Below are positions 18,915-28,267 of a stretch of DNA of 64,000 nt, one piece after another. The notes beneath the pieces are model-generated. The model saw nothing but the letters and a program-made list of their open reading frames with translations, was not told the DNA's origin and ran no database searches. Source of the stretch: an uncultured Ruminiclostridium sp. (GTDB taxonomy: Bacteria > Bacillota > Clostridia > Oscillospirales > Ruminococcaceae); the NCBI GenBank assembly GCA_947630175.1, contig CANRGJ010000012.1, forward strand, positions 1 through 64,000, in the 5' to 3' direction. Made by a program: the position numbers and the translations under genes. Every line of letters starts with the position of its first letter. The first letter of the stretch is position 1.

Positions 18915-19292
18915 TTGTCTTCCGCCGAAAGCCTCTGTTTTTATAATTAAATGGTCTCACATAGTTGACAAATATGCGTTTTTCACAACTGAATTTTAAA
19001 TCAGAGGAAATCTGTTTCGTATTATTTTTATGGCAAAAATATTTTAAACGAGAAGCCCCTCCCACAGCTGCACTTTAGAGCAATTGTCAGGAGGGGTTAT
19101 ATTATAAGTTCATCAAAAACAGTAAAATCTATTTTAGCTGATTTCAGACGACCTGCCATTTTAAATCCGTCCGCAAACGTGTCCAATATTGCGGTATTGC
19201 GAAGCAATATGGATTGCCTTTAGGGCAATCCAAGCAATGTTGGATCGTACTTTCGGCTTGCCGAAAGTACTGGACTCCACAACTGTACACTG
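18915..19292. other. Spacer between convergent genes
   Basis: Contains a weak GCCCCTCC/GGAGGGG inverted repeat (about 19055-19099), possibly a second terminator, and the structured element at 19159-19272. No gene seen. Confidence 0.5.
19159..19272 (-). repeat. Structured intergenic element, copy 2
   Basis: Same layout as 7758-7870, again just downstream of a minus-strand gene. The hairpin AGTACTTTCGGC-AAGCCGAAAGTAC and the outer stem are conserved. The inner hairpins read GGATTGCC/GGCAATCC and ATTGC/GCAAT here, against GAATTTCC/GGAAATTC and TTTTGC/GCAAAA in copy 1: paired changes on both sides of the stems. Confidence 0.65.
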
Positions 19293-20036
19293 TCAACTGT
19301 TGATCGTTATCGCTTTTCCCGCCACATAAAATCCCGCCTTGTTATAAAACGGCACCAACTCCTCGCGGCACAGCACGCAGGCCTCTTTCCCCTGCTTTTC
19401 AAACTGCGTGCCCAAGGCTCTCAGCAGATTTTTCGCCGCACCCGTTCCCCTCGCCGCCTTTGCGGAGGCAAGCAGGGTGAGATACGCCGTTCCGTTCATA
19501 TCTGCAATAAGCGTCGCCGTCGCCCCGCCGTACAGGTAAACGTGAGCGATACCGTGGCGGATCTTATGATTTATATCGGTGTACCACCCGTCGTGGTCTA
19601 TATCGGGAAATCCGTCTTTAACAATTGGGAAAACCTCGTCCAGCGGCGGGTCGGTGGTTATCTCCTCAAAAGGGACGATACTTTCGTTTTCGGGGATAAG
19701 CTGTGAAGCAAATTTAAGCAGTACGCTTTCCTTAGCGTTGCTCCAGCCGTCGTTTATCAGTCTCTGCCCCGTTTCAAGTCCGCAAAGCGCGCTTTTGAAG
19801 CCGCATACCCTGAGAAACAGGGAAAGCTCCTCCAGCCCCTCGTCGGTAAGACTGCCCTTCGTGCGTATCACAAGGTCATCGTAATACCGACCGATAAGCA
19901 CGTTCTTTCCGCCGTAAACGGAGCAAAAATCATACCCGTCATACGCCGCAAGGTTTGAGGCTATCTTCAGGGCGAAAATGTCGTTTGCACCCTTCAACAG
20001 TCTTTCCGCCGTCTTTGTATCTGTCTTTGTTATCAT
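19293..20036 (-). CDS. GNAT-family N-acetyltransferase
   Basis: 247 residues. The C-terminal half (from about residue 125) has the GNAT core: beta strands around ATLIADMNGTAYLTLLAS, the acetyl-CoA loop as KAARGTGAAKNLLRAL (variant of Q/RxxGxG/A), and FYNKAGFYVAGK at the end. The N-terminal half is a degenerate, possibly duplicated lobe. The acceptor is unknown. The start overlaps the end of the upstream M42 peptidase by four bases, so it is the last gene of a three-gene operon. Confidence 0.85.
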   Translation of the reverse strand: MITKTDTKTAERLLKGANDIFALKIASNLAAYDGYDFCSVYGGKNVLIGRYYDDLVIRTKGSLTDEGLEELSLFLRVCGFKSALCGLETGQRLINDGWSNAKESVLLKFASQLIPENESIVPFEEITTDPPLDEVFPIVKDGFPDIDHDGWYTDINHKIRHGIAHVYLYGGATATLIADMNGTAYLTLLASAKAARGTGAAKNLLRALGTQFEKQGKEACVLCREELVPFYNKAGFYVAGKAITINS

Positions 20037-21061
20037 TGTACCTCGCCTAACTTGGTCATCAGCGCCCTTGCCAGCTTCATCGTGTCTTCAAGGTCGCTTT
20101 CCTTTATCACGCAGGAGGGGGAATGTAAGCAGCGGCAGGGCAGCGATACCGCCATGGTGCGCACGCCGCCTGCGGCTTGGTGTATAGCGCCGCTGTCGTT
20201 TCCTCCTGCAACTACGCTTTTTGTCTGGCACTTTACACCTATTTTCTTTGCGGTATCGAATGCCAGCTTGTATAATTCTCTGTCGTAAATGGTGGAGCGA
20301 TCCATAAATGAAATCACGGGACCTTCTCCCAGAGCGCAGACCCGCTGTTCGCCCTCAACGCCGTTTATGTCGCAGGCAGTTGTAGTTTCAAACACTATGG
20401 CAATATCGGGGTTCACCGAGAACGCCGCCGCAGTTGCGCCTCTCGTGCCTATCTCCTCCTGAGTTGTGAAAACGAAGGTCATATCATAGGGAAGCTCGCT
20501 GTTCAGCAAAGTCAGCATTATTGCACAGCCTGCTCTGTCGTCAAGAGCCTTTCCCGCCATAAAGCCGTCGCCGAAGTCAAGCTGTTCGCTTGAAAAGTAT
20601 GCGCAGTCGCCCACGCTCACCAGCTTTTCAGCCTCTTCCTTGTTTTCAGCTCCTATATCTATCCTCAGCTCCGAAATTTTCGGCTGTGCGCTTTCTTCCT
20701 CGTCTTTCAGCAGGTGCAGAGGCTTTCCCGCCACTGCGCCAAAAACTCCGTTTTTAAACACAAGCTGACGCCCGAACACCACGCTTGGCAAAATTCCGCC
20801 CACAGGGGCAAAGCAAAGACTTCCGTCCTCCTCGATATAGGTGACGATAAATCCAACCTCGTCCATATGCGCCGCCGCCATAAGCTTTTTGGCGGGGACT
20901 TTTGCGCCCTTTTTCTCAACTATGAGATTGCCCAGATTGTCAGTTTTGTAGGAAACGTCGGCGGGAAGACGCTTTATTATCTCTTCCCTTATGCTGTCCT
21001 CATCTCCGCTGGCACCGTACAAGGCGGAAAGGGTCTTTACAAGCTCTTTCAGATTTTCCAT
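20033..21061 (-). CDS. M42-family aminopeptidase (copy 2)
   Basis: 342 residues from the ATG at 21061, which follows the stop of the upstream paralogue by one base and has AAAGGGG upstream. It is a cytoplasmic two-zinc aminopeptidase of the tetrahedral TET type. Metal and catalytic residues are present: AHMDEVGFIV (His, Asp), DDRAGCAIML, TQEEIGTRGA (Glu pair) and CLHSPSCV (His near the end). The M42 family usually trims N-terminal residues from peptides; specificity cannot be read. It follows a paralogue, suggesting a mixed complex. Confidence 0.93.
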   Translation of the reverse strand: MENLKELVKTLSALYGASGDEDSIREEIIKRLPADVSYKTDNLGNLIVEKKGAKVPAKKLMAAAHMDEVGFIVTYIEEDGSLCFAPVGGILPSVVFGRQLVFKNGVFGAVAGKPLHLLKDEEESAQPKISELRIDIGAENKEEAEKLVSVGDCAYFSSEQLDFGDGFMAGKALDDRAGCAIMLTLLNSELPYDMTFVFTTQEEIGTRGATAAAFSVNPDIAIVFETTTACDINGVEGEQRVCALGEGPVISFMDRSTIYDRELYKLAFDTAKKIGVKCQTKSVVAGGNDSGAIHQAAGGVRTMAVSLPCRCLHSPSCVIKESDLEDTMKLARALMTKLGEVQ

Positions 21062-21062
21062 A

Positions 21063-22082
21063 TCAGCAGACCCCTTTCTTGATAAATTCGGCGATAAGCC
21101 GTCCCGTGTTTTCAATATCCGCAATATCAAGGACTTCGCAGGGAGTGTGCATATACCTCTGTGGAACGGAAACAAGCCCCGTTCTCACTCCGCCCCTGCT
21201 TATTGAAATATCGTCGGCGTCGGTGCCGCTGTCGCCGCCCATAACCTCCGTCTGATACGGTATCTCGGCGGACTTTGCGGTTTCGATAAGTTTTGCGGAA
21301 ATTTTTCTGTCAAGAGAGGCGGCTATCCCTATCATAGGACCTTTTCCCAGCTTTCCGCATTTTGAGGGATCAACTCCCTTGCTTTGCGCAAAGCTCACAT
21401 CAACTGCGATAGCGTAATCGGGGTCGATGTTGAAAGCGGCGATCCTTGCTCCTCTGCCGCCTACCTCCTCCTGTGCCGCAAACTGCACAGCCACGCGGAA
21501 AGGAAGTTCCTTTTGCTCTTTCAAAAGCTCCAACGCATAAAGCAAAGCAACGACTCCCGCCCTGTCGTCAGTGGCGGGACTGCAAACACGATTTCCTGCC
21601 AGAACGGAAAATCTTCCGTCAACGGTGACAAAATCGCCTTGTGAGATAAGCTCCTTTGCCCTTGCTCCCGAAAGTCCCGTATCTATAACGATGTCCTCCA
21701 ACTTCGCCGCCTTGTCCTTTTCCTTGGTAACGTGGGGAGGGAGGGTAGAGATAACGCCTTTCAGCGTTTCTTTTCCGTGAATGGTGACGGTCTGGGCAAG
21801 GAGAGTCCTCACGTCTATCCCGCCGCACTTTCCTATTTTCAGAAAGCCGTCGTCGCAGATATAGGTGACGGTAAAGCCGATCTGGTCGATGTGCGCGTCA
21901 AGCAGGATAAGAGGCTTGCTCCCGTCCTCGCCGAGATAGCCGATCACGTTTCCGAAATCGTCTATCTTTGCATTTTCGGTGTAATTTTTCAGCAGCTGCA
22001 AAGCACATTCGCTTGCGGGAAATTCCCCGCCGCTGACGCCTGCCTGTGAGCAGAGCGAATTTAAAACTTCAGTTGTGTTCAT
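21063..22082 (-). CDS. M42-family aminopeptidase (copy 1)
   Basis: 339 residues. Ligands appear as DAHIDQIGFTVTYI, DDRAGVVALLYALE, QEEVGGRGARIAAF and YMHTPCEV, and DSGTDADDI precedes the last His. First gene of the operon with a second M42 peptidase and a GNAT protein, driven from the consensus promoter at 22165-22193. Confidence 0.94.
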   Translation of the reverse strand: MNTTEVLNSLCSQAGVSGGEFPASECALQLLKNYTENAKIDDFGNVIGYLGEDGSKPLILLDAHIDQIGFTVTYICDDGFLKIGKCGGIDVRTLLAQTVTIHGKETLKGVISTLPPHVTKEKDKAAKLEDIVIDTGLSGARAKELISQGDFVTVDGRFSVLAGNRVCSPATDDRAGVVALLYALELLKEQKELPFRVAVQFAAQEEVGGRGARIAAFNIDPDYAIAVDVSFAQSKGVDPSKCGKLGKGPMIGIAASLDRKISAKLIETAKSAEIPYQTEVMGGDSGTDADDISISRGGVRTGLVSVPQRYMHTPCEVLDIADIENTGRLIAEFIKKGVC

Positions 22083-22164
22083 TGTTAGCTCCGGATAGTT
22101 ATTAGTTTATGGTCGTTAGTTGGTGGTTGGGGTGATTTTCAAAAAAGTTGTGCGATATGGTTTA

Positions 22165-22193
22165 ATTTTACACCTGTGGGGGTCATTTGTCAA
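22165..22193 (-). promoter_or_regulatory. Promoter of the M42 peptidase operon
   Basis: TTGACA (22193-22188), 17 bases, TAAAAT (22170-22165) on the minus strand, about 85 bases before the start codon. Confidence 0.75.
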
Positions 22194-22205
22194 CTGCTGA
22201 TTAGG

Positions 22206-22321
22206 GGGGCGGCGAAGCCGCCTTTTGTTCCGGGCTTTGCCCGAACAAAAGCACTGATTTTGCTTCGCAAAATCAGTGAGTTGGAGCGCCGAGGGCGCTC
22301 CGACTGCGGCTTCGCCGCCCC
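22206..22321. repeat. Cloverleaf of perfect palindromes
   Basis: A perfect 16-base outer stem, GGGGCGGCGAAGCCGC (22206-22221) with GCGGCTTCGCCGCCCC (22306-22321), encloses three hairpins: CTTTTGTTC...GAACAAAAG with an inner GGGC/GCCC (22222-22251), CACTGATTTTGC-TTC-GCAAAATCAGTG (22252-22278) and GGAGCGCC-GAG-GGCGCTCC (22283-22301). The outer stem continues imperfectly outward (CTGCTGATTA / TGATAAGCAG). It lies between the M42 operon promoter and the end of leuB; the rest of the 22083-22452 spacer holds no gene. Confidence 0.85.
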
Positions 22322-22452
22322 TGATAAGCAGTAGTTCCATTTAACCGCAGCAGTTAATAATATGCACCAAAGCCCCTTTTCGTTTGCCGTACAAATCTGT
22401 CTTTCACCTGTCAAGCAAACGTATCACCGCCGTAAAGCATTACTTTACAGCA

Positions 22453-23529
22453 TCAGTCAATAAATCCCGCTATCCTGTCGCCCATTTCCGAGCAGGAAAC
22501 AAGGGTCATTCCCTCGCTCATAATGTCCCCTGTGCGAAGTCCCGCTTCAAGCGCCTTGTCAACGGCGGCTTCTATCGCGTCCGCCTCTTTTCCCATATCA
22601 AAGCTGTATCTCAGCATCATTGCGGCGGAAAGTATTGTTGCTATGGGATTTGCCTTGTTCTGTCCTGCAATATCAGGCGCAGAGCCGTGAATAGGCTCGT
22701 ACAGTCCCAGACTTCCCTCTCCCAGACTTGCCGAGGGTATCATTCCCAGCGAGCCTGTTATCATACTTGCTTCGTCGGAAAGAATGTCTCCGAACAGATT
22801 TTCCGTAACGATAACGTCAAACTGCGCAGGGTTGCGCACAAGCTGCATAGCGGTGTTGTCCACCAGCATATCCGAAAATTCAACGTCGGGATATTCAGCG
22901 GCAACCCTGTGAGAAACCTCTCTCCAGAGCCTTGAACTGTCAAGCACGTTGGCTTTGTCAACGCTGGTCACCTTGCCCCTGCGCTTTTTTGCCATATCGA
23001 ACGCCACACGGCAGATACGTTCTATCTCGTGGTCGCTGTATATCATCAGGTCGGAAGCGGTCTTTTCGCCGTTTTCATTGACATAAGTCTTTTTTTCTCC
23101 GAAATAAGCGCCGCCGATAAGCTCACGAACTATTACTAAATCAAGCCCTTGGTCGGTTATGTCCGTTTTCAGCGGGCAGGCGGAAGCAAGAGGCTTCAGC
23201 AGCTTTGCAGGTCTGATATTCGCAAACAGCTTTAACGCTCCTCTTATCCCCAGAAGTCCCGCTTCAGGGCGCATTTTGCCTTCCCCCTTGTCCCACTTAG
23301 GACCGCCCACTGCGCCCAGCAGAACGCTGTCACTGGCAAGGCACTTGTCGATGGTTTCCTGGGGCAGGGGAACGCCCACCGTGTCAATGGCGATACCGCC
23401 CATCAGCACTTCCGTGTAGTTGAATTTGTGGCCGTACTTTTCGCCCACCTTGTCCATTACCTTTATGGCTTCGTTCACGATCTCAGGACCGATGCCGTCG
23501 CCTTTTATAACTGCTATATTTTTTTCCAT
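22453..23529 (-). CDS. leuB: 3-isopropylmalate dehydrogenase
   Basis: 358 residues from the ATG at 23529 ([18 protein letters not shown]), which has AAGGAGAAGAAA upstream; longer upstream sequence is the intergenic repeat. Oxidises and decarboxylates 3-isopropylmalate with NAD and can act on the methylmalate made by the citramalate route. The conserved [11 protein letters not shown], the metal-binding [11 protein letters not shown] region and [20 protein letters not shown] are all present. Last gene of the cimA-leuCD-leuB cluster. Confidence 0.97.
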   Translation of the reverse strand: MEKNIAVIKGDGIGPEIVNEAIKVMDKVGEKYGHKFNYTEVLMGGIAIDTVGVPLPQETIDKCLASDSVLLGAVGGPKWDKGEGKMRPEAGLLGIRGALKLFANIRPAKLLKPLASACPLKTDITDQGLDLVIVRELIGGAYFGEKKTYVNENGEKTASDLMIYSDHEIERICRVAFDMAKKRRGKVTSVDKANVLDSSRLWREVSHRVAAEYPDVEFSDMLVDNTAMQLVRNPAQFDVIVTENLFGDILSDEASMITGSLGMIPSASLGEGSLGLYEPIHGSAPDIAGQNKANPIATILSAAMMLRYSFDMGKEADAIEAAVDKALEAGLRTGDIMSEGMTLVSCSEMGDRIAGFID

Positions 23530-23544
23530 TTTCTTCTCCTTGAA

Positions 23545-23712
23545 TATGTAGTAATTACAGTTAAAAGTGCAAAGTGAACAGTTCAAAGTTGTGGTATCGC
23601 CTTCGGCGATAAATTTAAAATGACAGGTGCAAATTTGCAGACGGCAATCCAAATCCGTTTTCGCGAAGCGAAAACTCCATAACTGTGCACTGTCAACTGT
23701 ACACTGTCAACT
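23545..23712. repeat. Heptamer-bounded repeat between leuD and leuB
   Basis: Begins with a variant of the ACAGTTGTGG array and ends with CTGTGCACTGTCAACTGTACACTGTCAACTG. Inside are the hairpins ATCGCC-TTC-GGCGAT and TTTTCGC-GAA-GCGAAAA, sharing building blocks with the spacer at 7397-7935. Confidence 0.6.
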
Positions 23713-23737
23713 GTCTTTGCGTCATTGACGCAAAGAC
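23713..23737. terminator. Perfect 12-base palindrome spanning the leuD stop codon
   Basis: GTCTTTGCGTCA, one base, TGACGCAAAGAC. The TGA stop of leuD is part of the stem. No clear T run follows, so attenuation or mRNA end protection is as likely as termination. Confidence 0.45.
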
Positions 23738-24204
23738 TTCAACAGCCCTCCCGCATTGATTATCTCCTTGATAAACTCCGGGAACGGCTCTGCCGTATAG
23801 GTCTTTCCTGTGGTAACATCGGTTATCTTCCCGCTGTCAAAGTCCACGTCCACCTCGTCCCCCGCCTTTATTTCCTTTGCGGCTTCTGGACATTCCAGAA
23901 TGGGCAGTCCGATATTTATGGAGTTGCGGTAGAAAATTCTTGCAAAGGTGGCGGCGATAACGCAGGAGATACCGCTTTCCTTTATCGCTATGGGAGCGTG
24001 CTCGCGGGAGCTTCCGCAGCCGAAATTCGCCTCTCCCACCATAATGTCGCCCGCCTTCACCTTGCTCACAAAGTCCTTGTCTATGTCCTCCATGCAGTGT
24101 GAGGCAAGCTCTTTGTGATCGGCGGTGTTAAGGTATCTTGCGGGGATTATAACGTCTGTGTCCACGTTGTCCCCGTACTTGTGTACTGTTCCGTGTGCGT
24201 TCAT
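23722..24204 (-). CDS. leuD: 3-isopropylmalate dehydratase small subunit
   Basis: 160 residues from the ATG at 24204 with GAAAGGAGAG upstream. This is the short, archaeal/clostridial type of LeuD, which matches the long LeuC beside it. The substrate loop [14 protein letters not shown] is intact, as is [13 protein letters not shown]. It pairs with LeuC to isomerise 2-isopropylmalate and citramalate-type substrates. Confidence 0.96.
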   Translation of the reverse strand: MNAHGTVHKYGDNVDTDVIIPARYLNTADHKELASHCMEDIDKDFVSKVKAGDIMVGEANFGCGSSREHAPIAIKESGISCVIAATFARIFYRNSINIGLPILECPEAAKEIKAGDEVDVDFDSGKITDVTTGKTYTAEPFPEFIKEIINAGGLLKSLRQ

Positions 24205-24223
24205 ATGTAAGCTCTCCTTTCTC

Positions 24224-25480
24224 TTAACCGTTATAGCCTGTGATTTTGCCTGCAATTGCGCTTGCGGCGGCAACTATCGGGCTTGCCAGATATACCTCGC
24301 TGTCAACGTGACCCATTCTTCCCACAAAGTTGCGGTTGGTGGTGGAAACGGCTTTTTCGCCTGCCGCCAAGATCCCCATATGTCCGCCGAGGCAGGGGCC
24401 GCAGGTGGGAGTGGAGAACACACAGCCCGCATTTATGAATATCTCCGCCAATCCCTCTTGTATGCACTGGAGATATATCTTCTGAGTTGCGGGGATAACG
24501 ATACAGCGAACGCCCTTGGCAACGTGATTTCCCTTGAGGATAGCGGCGGCGGCTCTCATATCGCTTATTCTGCCGTTGGTGCAGGAGCCGATAACTGCCT
24601 GGTCTATTTTCACCTCACCCCAGTCTGCCGCAGTTCTTGTATTTTCGGGCAGGTGGGGGAATGCAACCGTCTGCTCTATTTCGTCAAGGTTTATCTCATA
24701 AGTTTCGCTGTAAACGGCGTCAGGGTCGGGGGCAAATACCTCAAAATCCCTGTCAACACGCTCCTTGACGTAAGCCAAGGTCTGTTCGTCCACTTCAAAG
24801 ATACCGTTCTTTGCGCCCGCTTCGATAGCCATATTCGCCATACAGAGCCTGTCGTCAACGGTGAGGGAGGAAAGCCCGTCCCCGCCAAATTCCATACTCT
24901 TGTACAAAGCGCCGTCAACGCCTATCATTCCGATTATATGCAGGATAACGTCCTTGCCCGTAACGTACTTTTTCAGCTTGCCGTGCAGGTTGAAGCGGAT
25001 AGCCGCAGGCACCTTGAACCACGCCTCGCCTGTCGCCATTCCCGCCGCCATATCGGTGGAACCCACGCCTGTTGAGAAAGCGCCAAGCGCGCCGTAGGTG
25101 CAGGTGTGGCTGTCTGCGCCTATGCACAGCTCGCCGGGAGCGATAAGTCCTTTTTCAGGGAGCAAAGCGTGTTCAACGCCCATATCTCCTGCATCGTAAA
25201 AGTTCACGATGTCGTACTTTCCTGCAAAATCCCTGCACTGCTTGCACTGTGTCGCCGCCTTTATGTCCTTGTTGGGAGCGAAGTGGTCCATTACAAGGCT
25301 TATCCTGTGCGTGTCAAAGACGCTGTCAAAGCCCGCCTTGTTGAATTCGTTGATAGCCACGGGACCTGTAATGTCGTTTGCCAGAACCATATCCAGCTTC
25401 GCCCTTATCAGCTGTCCCTCACGGACTTCGGGCAGTCCCGCATGCTTTGCCAGAATTTTCTGGCTCATTGTCATACCCAT
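24224..25480 (-). CDS. leuC: 3-isopropylmalate dehydratase large subunit
   Basis: 418 residues, the size of the aconitase-family large subunit that carries the [4Fe-4S] cluster. The cluster ligands are in [15 protein letters not shown] and in [10 protein letters not shown], and [13 protein letters not shown] is the typical active-site segment. Start at 25480 has AAGGAAG eight bases upstream. leuD begins 20 bases downstream. Confidence 0.97.
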   Translation of the reverse strand: MGMTMSQKILAKHAGLPEVREGQLIRAKLDMVLANDITGPVAINEFNKAGFDSVFDTHRISLVMDHFAPNKDIKAATQCKQCRDFAGKYDIVNFYDAGDMGVEHALLPEKGLIAPGELCIGADSHTCTYGALGAFSTGVGSTDMAAGMATGEAWFKVPAAIRFNLHGKLKKYVTGKDVILHIIGMIGVDGALYKSMEFGGDGLSSLTVDDRLCMANMAIEAGAKNGIFEVDEQTLAYVKERVDRDFEVFAPDPDAVYSETYEINLDEIEQTVAFPHLPENTRTAADWGEVKIDQAVIGSCTNGRISDMRAAAAILKGNHVAKGVRCIVIPATQKIYLQCIQEGLAEIFINAGCVFSTPTCGPCLGGHMGILAAGEKAVSTTNRNFVGRMGHVDSEVYLASPIVAAASAIAGKITGYNG

Positions 25481-25544
25481 TGTAAAATCTTCCTTTCTTT
25501 AGGAGAATGGTGTATTATCCACAAACTCCTTTAAATTATTTTTA

Positions 25545-26309
25545 TTAAGTCTTCGTCACATAGTCGGCAAGCGCCAGAGCTATGTCAAAGTGAAGTATAT
25601 CATGTTGTGTTCCCGCATATTCTCCCGCCTTATGTCTTACGTCCCATACGGGAGCGTCCAGCAGATCGGCGCTTGTGAAAAACGTGTAAAGCTCCAGCTT
25701 CCTGAAATCACACATTGCCTGAATCGCCGCACATTCCATATCAACAGAAATACAGCCGTCCGCTTTGCGTTTTTCTATGTTATTTTCCGTTTCCCTGTAA
25801 AAGGAATCGGTGGTCCACGTTTTTCCCAATGCGTAGGGAATATTGTTTTCCTGCATAAACCTTTCCACAGTATCAGCGTTTCTGACTTTTATGTAGTCGC
25901 CGGCAGGGGCGTAATGATAGGAAGTCCCCTCGTCACGGCAGGCATATGTGGGTATCATTATTTTCCCGTGAGCTATCTCTCTGTTGAGACACCCCGCTGC
26001 GCCGAAAACTATATATTTGCGGGTTTTTATAACTGCGAATGTATCCTCAATCGTTCCCACGCAGGCAGGCGCACCCACATAGGTTTTATAAAAAGCAAAT
26101 TTGCTGCCATTGTGATTTATCTGATACACGGGGGTTATTCCGGTGGCAAACTTTATTTGCCCGATTTGCCTGCAATCGTAATTTTCCGCCACAAATTTCT
26201 CAATGATGTATGAAAACGTGACTATGCACCCGTCCACCTCAGGTGCGTTTTCATTGACTACGGGATTTATTTTTGCATTGGAATTGTTGTCAAAGGTGTC
26301 AGTTATCAT
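25545..26309 (-). CDS. Nucleoside phosphorylase (uridine/purine phosphorylase family)
   Basis: 254 residues. It has the PNP_UDP_1 fold signatures KYIVFGAAGCLN (phosphate-binding region) and DGCISVDMECAAIQAMCDF (ribose-binding Met-Glu). It cleaves a nucleoside with phosphate to base and ribose 1-phosphate; which base cannot be decided. The ATG is preceded by AAGGAGG. Its position between cimA and leuC, in the same direction and with short gaps, places it in the branched-chain amino-acid operon although it has no obvious role there. Confidence 0.87.
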   Translation of the reverse strand: MITDTFDNNSNAKINPVVNENAPEVDGCIVTFSYIIEKFVAENYDCRQIGQIKFATGITPVYQINHNGSKFAFYKTYVGAPACVGTIEDTFAVIKTRKYIVFGAAGCLNREIAHGKIMIPTYACRDEGTSYHYAPAGDYIKVRNADTVERFMQENNIPYALGKTWTTDSFYRETENNIEKRKADGCISVDMECAAIQAMCDFRKLELYTFFTSADLLDAPVWDVRHKAGEYAGTQHDILHFDIALALADYVTKT

Positions 26310-26366
26310 ACTTTCCCTCCTTGCAGCTGATTGTGTACACTGTGCACTGTCAACTTTAAACTGTAA

Positions 26367-27938
26367 TTATCCCTTGTGATACAGAAAATACTCGATAGAA
26401 TCCAGCAGTGCCATAAGGCTGGCGTCGATGATGTCCTTTGACGCTCCAACCGTCGTCCACACGTCCTTGCCGTCGGTGCTTTCGATAAGGACTCTCGTCC
26501 TTGCGGCGGTGCTGTCCCCTGCGGCGATGACTCTTACCTTGTAGTCCTCCAAGTGCATTTTTTTCAGCTTGGGGTAGAACACCTCAAGCGCCTTTCTCAG
26601 CGCCCTGTCTATCGCATTTACAGGACCGTCCCCCTCGTCGGCGGTTATCTCGTACTTGTCCCCCACCTTCACCTTTACCATAGCGTTCGCCTTTTCACGC
26701 CCCTCTATGGCGTAGTTCTGGGTGGAGATAACGTGAAAATGCTCTATCGTGAAAAACGGCTTGAACCGCCCCAGCTCTTTCAGTACCAGCAGCTCAAAGC
26801 TGGCTCCCGCCGCCTCGAATTGATAGCCCTTGCTTTCCAGCTTTTTAAGCCTTTCCATAATGCGGAGAGTTTCGGGGCTGTTTTTGTCAAGGCTCTTGTC
26901 GAAGTTCTCCAGCTTGGAAAGAATGGTGCTTCTGCCGCTGACCTCTGATAATAGGAAACTGCGCTCATTTCCCACCGTTTCGGGAGGGATATGCTCAAAG
27001 GTGGCGGGGTCCTTTGCCACTCCGTCAGCGTGCATACCGCCCTTGTGACCGAAGGCGCTGCGCCCAACGTAAGGCATACTTCCCGCTAACTTTATGTTCG
27101 CCACCTCGGCGATGTAGCGGGCGGTCTCGGTAAGACTCTGCATACTGTTTTTCGGCACGCACTCATAGCCTAATTTAAGCTGAAGATCGGGTATCACGGT
27201 GGAAAGATTTGTGTTCCCGCAGCGCTCGCCGATACCGATGAAAGTGCCTTGAACGTGAGTTGCTCCCGCCTTTACCGCCGCCAACGTGCCTGCAACAGCA
27301 CAGCCGTTGTCGTTGTGACAGTGGATACCTATTTTTGCCTTTACTGCCGCTTTGCTTTTAGCGGTAATTTCAGCAATCTCGTCAGGGAAACAGCCGCCGT
27401 TGGTGTCGCATAACACCAGCGCGCAGGCCCCCGCCTTTTCCGCCGTCTGGAGGACTTTTAGGGCGTATTCGGGATTATCTTTAAATCCGTCGAAATAATG
27501 CTCTGCGTCAAAGAAGACCTTTTTCCCCCTTGCTCTCAGGAAGCTTATCGTGTCGCTTATCATCGCAAGGTTTTCCTCAGGTGTTACCCCCAAAATTATA
27601 TTGACGTGGAGCAGCCAGCTTTTTCCGAAAACGGCGACGTAATCCGTTCCAGCTCCCGCCAAAGCGGCAAGGTTCTCGTCCTCCTCCGCCTTTACGTTTT
27701 TGCGGCGGGTGGAGCCGAACGCCACTATCTTTGCATTTTTCAGCTTCAGCTTTGCCGCCTTTTGGAAAAATTCAATGTCCTTGGGGTTGGAGCCGGGGTT
27801 TCCCGCTTCAACGAAGCTGATACCGAAAGCGTCCAGCTTTTGAAGTATCTTCACCTTGTCGTCGGCGGAAAAGCTGATCCCCTCCCCCTGCGCACCGTCA
27901 CGCAGGGTGGAATCGAATATCTCTACTTTTACGTTCAT
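26367..27938 (-). CDS. cimA: Citramalate synthase
   Basis: 523 residues, the length of CimA-type enzymes. It condenses pyruvate and acetyl-CoA to (R)-citramalate, the first step of the threonine-independent isoleucine pathway. The catalytic barrel starts VEIFDSTLRDGAQGEGISFS and has HCHNDNGCAVAG and GNTNLSTVIPDLQLKLG. The C-terminal LeuA-type regulatory domain follows from about residue 390. The CimA and LeuA families are close; the FDSTLRDGAQGEG and ISFVEAGNPGSNPKD motifs fit the CimA (LeuA2) group. LeuCD and LeuB downstream can process citramalate. Expression is controlled by the T-box leader upstream. Confidence 0.92.
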   Translation of the reverse strand: MNVKVEIFDSTLRDGAQGEGISFSADDKVKILQKLDAFGISFVEAGNPGSNPKDIEFFQKAAKLKLKNAKIVAFGSTRRKNVKAEEDENLAALAGAGTDYVAVFGKSWLLHVNIILGVTPEENLAMISDTISFLRARGKKVFFDAEHYFDGFKDNPEYALKVLQTAEKAGACALVLCDTNGGCFPDEIAEITAKSKAAVKAKIGIHCHNDNGCAVAGTLAAVKAGATHVQGTFIGIGERCGNTNLSTVIPDLQLKLGYECVPKNSMQSLTETARYIAEVANIKLAGSMPYVGRSAFGHKGGMHADGVAKDPATFEHIPPETVGNERSFLLSEVSGRSTILSKLENFDKSLDKNSPETLRIMERLKKLESKGYQFEAAGASFELLVLKELGRFKPFFTIEHFHVISTQNYAIEGREKANAMVKVKVGDKYEITADEGDGPVNAIDRALRKALEVFYPKLKKMHLEDYKVRVIAAGDSTAARTRVLIESTDGKDVWTTVGASKDIIDASLMALLDSIEYFLYHKG

Positions 27939-27974
27939 TTCACCTGTCCCTTTCTTTCTTTATTTTCTCATCGA

Positions 27975-28261
27975 AAAGTGAGGTGATATAAAAATAACCT
28001 TCACCTCACAAAGAGATGAAAGTCACACTTCCACGTTACCACTCTTAATTGACACAGCCTCACGGCGTATGCCCTCTCATGCGTATCCACCAATACGCTC
28101 CCCTGTAACGTGAGGACACGTTTCGTTCTACGGGCAATTGCCTTTCGACGAAAAGCTCAAAGGTGATTTAGAAAGAATTTCAGCCGTTGTCTCGCACCGA
28201 ACGACAACTCTCTGTGGGCCTACGGACTTTCCGCTCCTTGTCACAGCCTTTTCGATATTAT
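27975..28261 (-). promoter_or_regulatory. T-box leader of the cimA-leuCDB operon
   Basis: On the minus strand the leader has a stem I with GACAAGGAG and the AGAGAGTTGTCG...CGAGACAAC distal hairpin. It carries the T-box sequence AAGAGTGGTAACGTGG (28046-28031) and ends in a terminator GTGAGGTGA...TCACCTCAC followed by TTTT (28009-27975). The best specifier candidate is AUC (isoleucine; 28166-28164) in AAAUCACCUUUGAG, which would suit citramalate synthase; that reading is tentative. Uncharged tRNA would favour antitermination. Confidence 0.85.
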
Positions 28262-28267
28262 GAAGCT

